Assembly (NCBI GenBank): GCA_015039465.1
Contig: MU130379.1
Span: 534,342-598,341 of the forward strand
Length of the DNA stretch: 64,000 nt
Direction: 5' to 3'
Source of the DNA: Phlegmacium glaucopus
Lineage: Eukaryota > Basidiomycota > Agaricomycetes > Agaricales > Cortinariaceae
How positions within the stretch are numbered: the first letter of the stretch is position 1; every line of letters starts with the position of its first letter. A model generated the notes under the pieces. That model ran no database searches, was not told where the DNA came from, and worked only from the letters and a program-made list of their open reading frames with translations. This document shows positions 22,456-31,518 of this stretch, piece by piece. The position numbers and the translations under genes are program-made.

Positions 22456-22868
22456 ACAATGTAAGACAGTGTACAATGAGGCCAGGCTGAGGCTGCCTCA
22501 ACAAAGGCCATCAGGCATGAGGCAAGGTCATGAAAGGGAACAGAGGCTGAGATGAGGAGGATGCAGGCTGAGGCTCTGAAGAGGCATAGTGAGGCTGAGA
22601 AGGCTGTTATAGGGTTTGTGGAATGGTTTGGAAGCAGTATTGTTGATAAGGAAACAGTAGTGAAAGGGTGGTAGTCAGTCGTGTGGTCGGTACCTAATAA
22701 GTGGGGTTCTTACGTCCTGGAACGGCACTAGGTGGTCTTGACTAGTCGTAGACTAGTCTTAACCAGTCTTATAAATGTTCGGGTTTACCCTCCAGAAACG
22801 ACACTAGGTGGTCTAGACTAGTCTAGACTAGTCTAAGGCCAGTCTTAAAAATGTTCGGGTTTACCGTA

Positions 22869-24648
22869 GCTTGAAGACGACGAACCAGACACAGAATTAG
22901 CAAACAAAAAGAGTGGCGGGAAGAAAGAAAAGAAGGGGGTTCTTGCTAGAAGCCGTGTACGCTCGATTAAGGATCAACTTCCCAACAAGGACAACAATCA
23001 AACTCCCAGCCATGTTAAGCGCAAACTTGACACCAATTTAATTCCCCAGATCGGATATGACAAGTGACTGCTCAATTTTGTAATCATGTAGAAACTCATT
23101 CGTGTTCTTCTTAACAGGGCAGCTAACATCAAGAAGCACAAACAGATGATTCCATCAGGTGTCAAATCAAACTGGGATAAGGACGAGGTATTGATCCCTC
23201 CATTTTCAACTACTCATCGTACAGCATCTTCTAGCTCTGCTGCATCCAATGCTGCTGGCAGGCGCTCTATGTCATCTGCCTCACTGGCAGTAACTACTCA
23301 GTCCCACAATCGCTCTGAGAGTAAATTAGCTTCAGTTCAACCCGGAGGAATTTCATCTGGTGAAGATGAGGTGGAGCACCGCTATGTCGTCAACCAGACG
23401 GCGGTAGGAATGCGGTATCGGGTACGTGCTTTAGCTATCCACTTGAACTTACTCAGCTTTCTTACTTTTTTTTAGTCAATTGCGAAGATTGAAGAGATTG
23501 AAGGAGCATCCGTAATCACAAAACGTAGCACTGGCAATGTGAAGAAATCGGTTCGCCCAACGCTGAAGAACCTCCCTTCCGAGACAACAAACGGCTTCAA
23601 CAACTTTGTTTTATATAAAGCTTACAATCAAGTCGGAGAGCTTGATGCTTGGGTGACGCTACCCGATGATAAAATTGCTGACCTGTGGAATGAAGTTTTT
23701 GGTGACATATACCCCGTTTCTATCAGCGCTGACTCACGCGATGGAGGGGATGGCAATCATTTATTTACTGTGATCAAAAAGCTTGTGAGTCTTTTTCTTC
23801 AGGTTTGATTGTATGGCCTTATTTCTGAAAACCTGCAATGTTTACTTAGATTTCTCGTGGGATTTCATCCCGAATATCAAACCAACTAGGCGAGGCAGCC
23901 GTTACAGCTCTGGAGGATGAATACAACTGACGTGAAATTTTTTTGGTTGAAGACCGTGCAGGATTCGTCATCAATATGCTTGGGAATGACAACGAGACCA
24001 ACCGGCCTTTCTTGTGGCAGACCACAGACGATGTCAAATGGCAGGGTGCTTGTGAAAACTTCCAGGTATGTGTCTACTATATCGGTTTGGTTTTGGTAAC
24101 TGACTTCAAGTTCATATTCAACTACGATGTATTACATATTGTAGGGCCTGTTCCTTGGTCGTTTGGTACTCAAAACACTTGCCGTCTTTGTCAACCTCAT
24201 AACCAGTGTGCATTATGACATTGCAAATTTCACACCATCTGAAAAACCACGAGGCGCGCTCATGCTATCAATCCAAGCAGTAAGTATTACAATATTCTAC
24301 TATTATGGCTGTCTTAGGATAATCATATAGGTCCTTCGTGCTTTAACTTACTCAACAACTGGAAAATTTGAACCACCAAGTGGCAAAACTGGAAGCTTTT
24401 CGCAGGAGAATTGGGGTGATTACACAATACAAGATGGAAAAGGAAAACTCAAACTCAAACAGCATAGCACACTCTATCAGAAACGGGTCAACAAAATGAC
24501 TGAGGACCACTGGAAGGCCGTTATGGATGGTGTTACTGTATTTATTGCAAAACAGAAAGCACCTGTGAAACAGGAGGAGAGTGTCAAAGTGGAGATGGAG
24601 GATGAGGAGGAGGAAGAGGCTTTATACGATCCTATGTTTCAAGTTTGA
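22869..24648 (+). pseudogene. DUF6532-type companion gene of Plavaka element 2, main part, with one stop
   Basis: Continues from the backwards exons. It begins EDDEPDTELANKK with a basic Lys/Gly region. The intron from 23069 (donor after GATATGACAA) ends before 23119. Later parts read VKKSVRPTLKNLPSETTNGF, LDAWVTLPDDKIADLWNEVF, PRGALMLSIQAVLRALTYST, NWGDYTIQDGKGKLKLK and an acidic tail. An in-frame TGA at 23928-23930 sits between EDEYN and REIFLVEDRAG, where CGA would be expected. Otherwise the frame is open across five or so introns. Function unknown. Confidence 0.72.
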
Positions 24649-24914
24649 GGCAGGATGAGTGTATATCAATTAAATTTTGTGATATTTTATCATGACTTTG
24701 GCTGTCTTTCACTTTGAACTTTATAAAGACGAAGGCTTCTTTCTCAAGCTTTAAAGGTAGAAGCATGTCTACGAAAGACCGCCAGGTCTTGTGAGAAAAT
24801 AGACCCGGCTTTTGAAAGACAGATCAGCTTTTTGTATTTTAAGTCTTTCATGCACTTTATGTCTTTGCGAAGACATGGAAAGACGCTGTGAAAGACCTCA
24901 CGCTTTTCCTGATG
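24649..24914. promoter_or_regulatory. Right subterminal region of Plavaka element 2
   Basis: Non-coding and packed with GTCTTTC/GAAAGAC words (near 24702, 24772, 24816, 24843, 24861 and 24891), like the left end. It ends in the inverted repeat TTTTCCTGATG. Confidence 0.5.
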
Positions 24915-24964
24915 AGTAGTAATCAGCTGTATTGTTTTTAATACATGCAGTTAGCCTAGCTTAC

Positions 24965-25344
24965 TTTGAAATAGTTTCGTTTGAATGTTGAAATCTCTCA
25001 CCAACATGCCTAATTGATAGGCTGGTAACACACATGTATAGAAAGATAGCTACTTGCTCGTTTAACCCTACATAGCGAGAGTCCTCTAGACCACAAACAA
25101 CCCGAAGTTCATGTACAAGTGCCAAAAAGACATGTACACGTACCCCGAGCTCAGTCCACATCCTATTGTGATGCCCGTTTATTAACTCCTTCACCCATTC
25201 TTCTCCAGATAATTTTGATGTGTGGTATTGCTGCTTCCAGTATAGAGGAGAGGCATAGAGGGTAGCAGCAATGCCAACAACATTAACTACATATGCAGCA
25301 GCTACAATGAGCTGCCATCTACGTAGATCAGACCCTCGAGGCAT
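24965..25344 (-). pseudogene. Harbinger transposase, first exon (DUF8040-like N-terminal region)
   Basis: From ATG 25344 it encodes the N-terminal helix-rich region typical of fungal Harbinger transposases (KLSGEEWVKELINGHHNRMW, LNEQVAIFLYMCVTSLSIRH, GERFQHSNETIS). It ends at a clean donor (AA|GTAAGC). The acceptor partner is at 15101 and gives ISK|YFCKVLCAV in frame. About 80 bases separate the ATG from the right terminal repeat, leaving little room for a promoter. Confidence 0.82.
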
Positions 25345-25421
25345 GAGATTGAGGAGAGAGGCAACGAAGAGCCAGTGATCAGAGATAATCAGTGGCTGTC
25401 ACACTTGACCAGGTGCCTTCC

Positions 25422-25496
25422 ATATTTGGTCGGTGGAAATAATGCAGCTGCCATCAAAATGAGAATGCGCTCGCATTTTCGTTACCGAACAGACCC
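25422..25496. repeat. Right terminal inverted repeat of the Harbinger element
   Basis: Reverse complement of 6157-6231 with about three mismatches. The target copy TAA follows at 25497-25499. Confidence 0.92.
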
Positions 25497-25779
25497 TAAG
25501 TTATAATACTCCCCTGGATCAGGGCCACAGGCAGTTTTTGACAAGTTTTTGACTACATGTTTAAGCATGTGATAGGCAATTTACTGGTAAATTATCCCTG
25601 GAGGTTTTTTTTTACCAGAGAAAAAGAATCTCTTTGTGCCAAATCTTGAATCTTGTGCATTCTGAATTTTTTGGTATGGACAGATTTTGATCTTGGTAAC
25701 GAAAGGTAACGAAGTGTATTAATTTATTACGAACACGTGATTTACACTGGCCGTCGCGCTCCGTCGCGTCGCGTCAAAT

Positions 25780-26500
25780 TGCTTCCTCATCTTACTCAAG
25801 GGGCGGCCGATTGAACGTGCTGCACCAATACGGCCCGTGGACGACCTCCCAAACGCCGCAGAAATATCACTGGACTTCGAAATCAGGCTGGAAGACCTTC
25901 TGGGACTGACCTGCCAAACACAGAACCGCCTACAAATCACCCATCTGATGCGCCATCCCCATCCGACAAGGCTGAAGGGTTACAACTACATCCGGACAGT
26001 ACAAGGTTCATTATTGACAATGATGAGGCTGCTATTGAATCGGGTTCAAAAGTGGAAGAAATGTCTGAGTGGGGAGATGAGGAGCTACAGGAAAAGATGA
26101 ATCCACGTGTTAAGCCTTTGAACGGCCCAACCTTTCGTAACCATCGGAATCTACCTCCAATATCACCAAAAATAGCAGTCAATGTGGGAGATGATTCTTT
26201 AGATGAAAACTGGGTCCCACCTGGATTACGGCCAAAGAAGAAGATCAGGATTGGTCAGTTAATACCTGCAAAACCTATTTCATGAACTCATTATACGAGT
26301 ACATTAAGGGCCCCGACATTATGAGCAAATCGAAGCGCACCCAATACCGGTATCGAAAAGCCAGTCGCGGACAACAGCGATTGGACGCGTTCGCTTTCTT
26401 GCACAAGTCTAAACCTGTCCATGCATCCAAAACTTTGATTGAAGGCGAATCAGAGTCTGTGGAAAATATCGCTATCGTGAGGTGCTGAAGTCAGGGCAAC
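25780..26500 (+). pseudogene. Decayed N-terminal part of a probable transposon protein
   Basis: Three frames give protein-like pieces in order: IRPVDDLPNAAEISLDFE; an acidic piece (EEMSEWGDEELQEKMNPR, then LDENWVPPGLRPKKKIR); and KGPDIMSKSKRTQYRYRKAS. The last block resembles the N-terminal region of basidiomycete DDE-type transposon proteins, as I remember them. No catalytic region follows, and the frames do not join without stops. It could instead be a fragment of an unrelated nuclear protein. Confidence 0.4.
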
Positions 26501-27339
26501 TGTATTGCAATACCTCGACGCATGTCTAACAGGTGTGATCAGGCAGTTCATCCCCCGTTCCTGGCGGTTCATGTCACATGAACGCCTGGAAAGGGTCGAC
26601 TGGCGACGCAGTCGCTGTCAATTGACCCAGTTTTGAACTAGAACTAAGTTACATTTACTTTTTTTTTCGACGTATTTCAACTCACTGAATTCATTTCTGA
26701 TTCTGAAGTCGGTTTGGCGCCGGTATGTGAATGATGGACATACAAACTGGGCAGTGGGAGGCTTTGACTTTGGATCCAGCGTAAATTACTGCTGTGGTCC
26801 TGACAGGTCAAAATGTTGAATTGAGACCCCTACTTGAATTTTGAACTTGAAAGGGATACCAATTTTCTTTCTCTTCAAGTTCTCACTAGCTACCTTCAAC
26901 GAACTCCTGGCAGCCTGAGACTCCTGCTTTTGAGTAAAACGGTATATCTATCCTCGGGGTCACGCTAGCGCTGTCCATGGCGAGCCTAACGCCTATCACA
27001 ATATCTACGAATTCGTGAAATTCCCTGCATTCACAGAGTACGGGCATTACTATTATTTTGGTAGGATAACCCGTAAGGAGCAGCCATGTATGGTACGGGA
27101 TTTGGGTAACGCCATACAGTTGCGCATCTCATAAATAATGTATAGGGTAAGCTAAAGATTCTGGTCGAAGCGTCTTCAATTTAAGGTCGACTTTGATTCT
27201 TGGTTGGGTTCCAAAGCTGTGTAGGATAATCATACACCCAAGAAGCTGAGGATGAAAGATATATTATGTAACAAAAGATTGTCCTCGTTCGAACGAGATG
27301 TTAATCATGTTATGGGCGGGAAAAGGGTAACATACATCA
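26501..27339. other. No gene seen
   Basis: About 840 bases with stops in all frames and no repeat structure that I can recognise. Confidence 0.5.
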
Positions 27340-28295
27340 GGCAAAAGTGGCTGTAATCGAACAGATCATCAAAGAACTAGGAGAAAGGTTTTAACTAATT
27401 TGAGCGACGAGCCATAGATCAAGAAAAAGATTGCTGTATGGTATATTCAGAACGTCTTTGAGCCAAACCGAAGTACTGCACCGCGCACCTCTTTGAATTT
27501 AAGGCCTTCTACTTGCGACTTCAGGTCAACTTTGAAGTTGTTCCAGTGGGTACAGCACTCTCAACAGAGCTAATTTCTGTCGCAATCGTCGGAAGGGGGC
27601 TAATGGCAACCGGAATGGAGCTGGGGTTGGGGAGTACGGAACCCGCAGTTGCGGATGTGGGACTCGGTGTCCCCAACACATTAGTCGAGACAAAAACGAT
27701 GACCGCCAACATTTGAACAGCGAGCTTGAAAAATGATTTCATCTACAAAGATAATAGACGGAGAGTGAGTCAATACGACAGCGAGTGGCAACTAATACTC
27801 GAGGCTTGTGACTGACCGAAAATAATGTGCTTGGGAGGTCTGTAATTTCAAAGCCTCTACGAGGGAGCGTTTTATAGGTATCTGAGGAGGTTGACTAAGA
27901 GATTTTGAGCGGTAATAGCTCAAATTTTCATCAACATCGACCTCCTGAATGACGAATGTAATACTCAATAGCTGATCATGATGCAGGGATACCAAAAATG
28001 TAAATCTAGCATTGTCGATAGACATTTCGCCCTTGTTGAACAGCAAACGGGTGTCGCGGATATAGATGTACTGTCAAGTAAAGAACGTTGGCGCAAGCTA
28101 GCAGCAGATAATCATGATCCAGTAAATGACGATGCAGTTTGCTGCCTGTGTATACATCGGATGGAGCAGAGTAGATACTATCTCAAGAGACCTAGCCAAG
28201 AGTTGACTGTTGAGATACTTAGTAGTAGTTGCGAGTCAGACTGGCGACGGTGTTTGTTTTTGAGCTTTGAAATATAATACTCTGGATACTAGTTC
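27340..28295 (+). pseudogene. Second degenerate copy of the sequence at 835-1315
   Basis: Matching blocks lie at about 27345-27490 and 28030-28295. The later block is open from 27978 to 28277 and reads FALVEQQTGVADIDVLSSKE, RWRKLAADN and RMEQSRYYLKRP. About 500 bases between the blocks, absent from the other copy, include the small secreted-type reading frame on the other strand. Family unknown. Confidence 0.4.
27521..27742 (-). CDS. Possible small secreted Ser/Pro/Thr-rich protein (73 residues)
   Basis: An uninterrupted frame from ATG 27742. It has a textbook signal peptide: MKSFFKLAVQ followed by a hydrophobic core (MLAVIVFV) and a likely cut after NVLG. The mature part has about 50 residues, no Cys, and is rich in Ser, Thr, Pro, Ala and Val. 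Fungi secrete many such small proteins, but there is no family match. The frame lies between two decayed repeat blocks and may be chance. Confidence 0.35.
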   Translation of the reverse strand: MKSFFKLAVQMLAVIVFVSTNVLGTPSPTSATAGSVLPNPSSIPVAISPLPTIATEISSVESAVPTGTTSKLT

Positions 28296-28716
28296 AACGT
28301 TCAACGTGAACCAAGTTTTCGTGTCGGCGGTAGTCGGTCCGCGCGTGAGTGTTGCATGAGGTTGCATGTGAGTGTTGAATTGATTGCCTACTTATGCCCC
28401 TCGCAACGGTGGCAATGGGTTCGGTCTTCTCCGATCTCCTCATCCCCAATTTCTTGTTCCAGCATAATGATAATAGCATAGATGGTGTCCTGTAGACCCA
28501 TACTGATTTAATATGAAATCCAGTTATGGATTGCAAATTTCCTATTCTTCGTTCCTTAATCTCGAAGCTCCACTTGACATGACATTTCCACTGATAACCA
28601 TCTGAAATAGGTTCAAATGGAACAATCTTCCTACATCCTCGAACGCCACTCGCTGATTGCCACCTAAATATAAATTGATTTTCCTTTGCGCGAGATTTGC
28701 GTCTTCTCAAAGACAT
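28294..28716 (-). CDS. Hypothetical protein, uncertain model
   Basis: A 140-residue open frame on minus. A middle part looks coding (DGYQWKCHVKWSFEIKERR and LQSITGFHIKSVWVYRTPS). The ends look less so, and an AG|GTGG at the KENQFIF/RWQ boundary hints at a splice site. I recognise no domain. It could be the surviving exon of a larger gene. Confidence 0.3.
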   Translation of the reverse strand: MSLRRRKSRAKENQFIFRWQSASGVRGCRKIVPFEPISDGYQWKCHVKWSFEIKERRIGNLQSITGFHIKSVWVYRTPSMLLSLCWNKKLGMRRSEKTEPIATVARGISRQSIQHSHATSCNTHARTDYRRHENLVHVER

Positions 28717-29029
28717 ATGTATGGCTATTTTCTTATCAATTGCCGGGTTTCCGATAATGCTTCATTTCCCAAGCTTACACTTCCCTGGGCGACATGTTGT
28801 GTCCAATTCTTCGAAGCCTTGGGGAATGAAGAAAAAAACTTCATTCTCCCTCCCATCTTCGACCAAACCTTCCTCGAGTGCCAATACTGGCACTCCAGTG
28901 TTCTATTTGTATCTGACACAGGAACGCGTTGCTTAATTACCAGTATTGGTCTTTTCCTCTTTAAACCATCGACGCCCAGAGTACTCTGATAACACCATCA
29001 AATCTCAAAAGCCTACGAAAAAAATAAAA

Positions 29030-30565
29030 ATGAACACAGGAGTAATATTTAACCAGCCCGAATGGGCTCACCAACGTCTAATATGGAGAAGTAAGTACTA
29101 CCCCCGTCTTCCACTCATCCAAAGATTCCCATGACTTATCACTGATCACTGATCCAGTTTCTCTGACACCAATCCATGTCCTCGCAATCATTGCATCCAT
29201 CTACCGCATCTCCAGAAGATACAAAACCCGTCAATGGGGCTTGGACGATTATGCTGCTACCTTCGCTTTTATTATGGATTTGATTTTTTTCCCTACGCTT
29301 TGGCTTAGAAACGGGGAAGCCGGTTATTGGACGGTGGCAGGGTCAAGCACGTCAGCAGCAGCTAGCAGCCATGGGTTCTCAACCGATGGTCTCCCAGCCA
29401 CGATGCAGACTCGTATCGCCCAGGTTGCGGTCGGTTGGCTCGTGCAGGTCGTCTATCCCCTTTTAACTTGGTAAGCCCCCCTTGGTCCACCACCTTTAAT
29501 TATGTAACTACTGACTAAAATCAAACTACTAACCCAACTAACAGGGCAGCAAAAACAAGTCTAGCACTAACTATAGCCCGACTCATCCCCCGTTACCATC
29601 CCACACACTTAGCAAGCATCATCATGGCCTACCTGTCAATTTTAGCAGGTCTCGGAATCGTAATTCAGACTTGTGTATACTGTACCAAGGTTGATCAAAC
29701 TTGGACTCATGTATCGCCGTTTAGATGTAAAGTGACGCCTGCAGCTGGTATCATTCGATTGGGTTGTAAGTGGTTTTGCCTTCCTTTTTTAAAAAGATTT
29801 TTTTCTATTAAACAAACGCTAATTATTGTTTTTTTTTTACAACCAGTGGAAGTCATCATAGATATATGCCTGACTCTTATCCCATTTATCGCATTTTTTT
29901 GGCCAGTTCCCACTATCATCACACCACCCAGTGGCCCCAATCCTCCACCCAACAACCCAACAACCCGAATCCGCCTCCGCCTCCCACCCCTAACCCGCCG
30001 CCTCATAAAAGTCTGCTTCACAGCCAGTCTTCTAACGGCAGCTACTGCCATAATCTACATGATCCTCCTATTCAAAATTCAAAGATCCAAGTCATCAGAA
30101 ATGAGAGCCAGGACCGGATATATGGCGTTTGTGCTTTCGCATTTGACCGTGAGTTCCTTCCTTCCCCTTGCAATTTTTTTTTCCCCCATCTCAAACTCCA
30201 GCGCTAACTTAATAACACAAAAGGGATCCGTCTCTCTCCTAGCCTGCAACATGCTCATTGTCATAACATCTTTATACCGGTTTTTGCGCACACGACTTGA
30301 AACCCCCAAAATCGTCGAAGTCGGTAAATCACCTGTAATTCCAGACCTCCCTAGTCAAGTGATCTCCGAGTCGGAACATGCTATCTCAGGTACAGGAGAG
30401 AGAAGGAGGGAGACGACAGCTGGTAACACAGTCGAGAACTCTAGCTCCTTGACAAGCGGCGGAGGTCACACGTCCGAGTCTAGTGCTAGTTATCGTGTTG
30501 ATTTCACAGAACTCTTCGAGTCGGATTTCTCTTCTGAACCACAAAGGCCGACAGAGCATTCGTAG
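29030..30565 (+). CDS. Multi-pass integral membrane protein, paralogue of 53896-55130
   Basis: Five exons (29030-29090, 29158-29470, 29545-29765, 29847-30148, 30224-30565) give 412 codons with clean GT-AG introns. There are about seven hydrophobic segments: PIHVLAIIASIY, the stretch after LDDYAATFAFIMDLIFF, VGWLVQVVYPLLTW, the stretch in HLASIIMAYLSILAGLGIVI, VIIDICLTLIPFIAFFW, LLTAATAIIYMILL and SLLACNMLIVITSLY. The layout WGLDDY after the first segment, the charged ARLIPR stretch after the third, and a long Ser/Glu-rich cytoplasmic-type tail resemble the fungal rhodopsin-domain/integral membrane family. The ligand is unknown. The start ATG was chosen because it gives a short extracellular-type N-terminus like that of the paralogue. 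Confidence 0.75.
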
Positions 30566-31518
30566 TACTACTAGTAGTACATAAATATGTTATGATTCGG
30601 ATATATGGCGATTAGCTTTGAGTCTCAACATTGACTTCCTGTTAACTTGAAGGCTGGTCTCGTGCTCTAAAAAACAGTGTATCAATGTCATGGATGGGTA
30701 TACCGGCCCGAACTTCCTTGAATTGAAAAATTAGCGCCTCAACTTAGGCGCTTCTCACTGGAATCCCGTTTGTAGTTGAAGCAATATACGATAGCAGAAA
30801 GCAAATATGAATTTCTGATGACAGTCAACAAGAATCGATGCTATGGACAAAAATAGTTCCCATGCCAAGGGGGAACCGGGATTGCAAAAATTACCCGGGA
30901 TAAGTAAAAATTTTAAGGATCATCGGCCCAAATAAGGTATGTTTCTGCCAAAAATGGTAATTCTCTGTGATGGGAAATCTCCGAAAACATATCTTCAATG
31001 TTTTCGGAGATTTCCTATGTTGGATTTACTTCAAAAAAATGGTTAAATATTTTTATTATCACCAAAAGCCGGTCAGAATGACTTCAGGAGCCCTTTAAAT
31101 TTTATTTTATTTACTTACAAGGCTGGATGGAGAATGGCCCAGATGGCCCTAAATATATGGTTTTAGAAAGGAATTTAAGCCCTTCGGGCTGGACCCCTAC
31201 CTGGGGTCACGGAATCAGGGCCCGGTTCCCCCAATGCTGTCCAATCTGCTTGCATCATGCAAGGAGGAACGTTCCAGAGGCGGATCGGGACTGACTCGGC
31301 ATGAGAGCAAAGGCATCTCGGCATCTGACCCGGTATCAACGGCAATCAAAATACCAACACTGAACTATAAATTCTTACACCCAGCCATTGCGAACCCCCC
31401 ACAATAACGAGGTGGGATAAAATACAGTGGTCCTCATGAAGAGGAATGCAGGGATGACACGAACGTCTTTCCCCATGAGATAATCTATAATTAAGTATGA
31501 TTCTACACGTACAAAAAA
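30566..31518. other. Intergenic stretch with hairpins
   Basis: No gene seen. It holds a perfect 18-bp-stem hairpin at 30973-31015. Short palindromic words follow (for example AGCCCTTCGGGCT near 31168). It may contain the 3' UTR of ALG5, which ends at 31519. Confidence 0.5.
30973..31015. repeat. Perfect inverted repeat, 18-bp arms and 7-base loop
   Basis: The arm GGAAATCTCCGAAAACAT (30973-30990), loop ATCTTCA and the exact complement (30998-31015). No U run follows on either strand. Confidence 0.85.

Larger units (their letters stand above)
20594..22867. other. Block apparently written backwards (reversed without complement): assembly artefact
   Basis: Read from 22867 down to 20594 without complementing, the block becomes ordinary sequence. 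Around 20840-21000 it then matches 18790-18975 over roughly 170 bases (for example GCTGCGTTCTGCTCCCGGA). It contains an open gene with GT-AG introns, and its last bases ...ATGTAAC meet AGCTTGAAGACG at 22868 to close an LTR and a GCTTG duplication. As printed, neither strand shows any sensible gene. DNA processes do not produce mirror images of this length, so a scaffolding or gap-filling error is the simple explanation. Confidence 0.88.
15118..24914. mobile_element. Plavaka element 2 (9.8 kb as assembled) inserted in an intron of the Harbinger transposase gene
   Basis: The inverted ends start CATCAGGAAAA at 15118 and, reversed, at 24914; similarity continues as GTGAGGTCT for about 22 bases. 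AGTA flanks both sides (15114-15117, 24915-24918). Inside are a Plavaka transposase (-) and a DUF6532-type companion gene (+), each interrupted by an LTR-type insertion, plus the 881-base gap and the backwards block 20594-22867. Both ends carry many GTCTTTC/GAAAGAC words. The host intron still has its donor (GTAAGC next to 24965) and acceptor (TTGTAG next to 15101). Confidence 0.85.
6157..25496. mobile_element. PIF/Harbinger DNA transposon, 19.3 kb, interrupted by two Plavaka elements
   Basis: The ends are near-identical 75-bp inverted repeats starting GGGTCTGTTCGGTAAC, with three mismatches by eye. They are flanked by TAA (6154-6156 and 25497-25499), the TWA target duplication typical of PIF/Harbinger. 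The element carries the family's two convergent genes: a Myb/SANT-like DNA-binding protein (6498-7546, +) and a DDE transposase whose exons lie at 25344-24965, 15101-14325 and 7770-7654 on minus. Removing the two nested elements would leave an element of roughly 3 kb, a normal size. Both genes are damaged, so the copy is not autonomous. Confidence 0.9.

Noticed and set aside
21049..22511. Short reading frames on either printed strand of the block 20594-22867
   Set aside because: The block is backwards, so frames in the printed text are meaningless.
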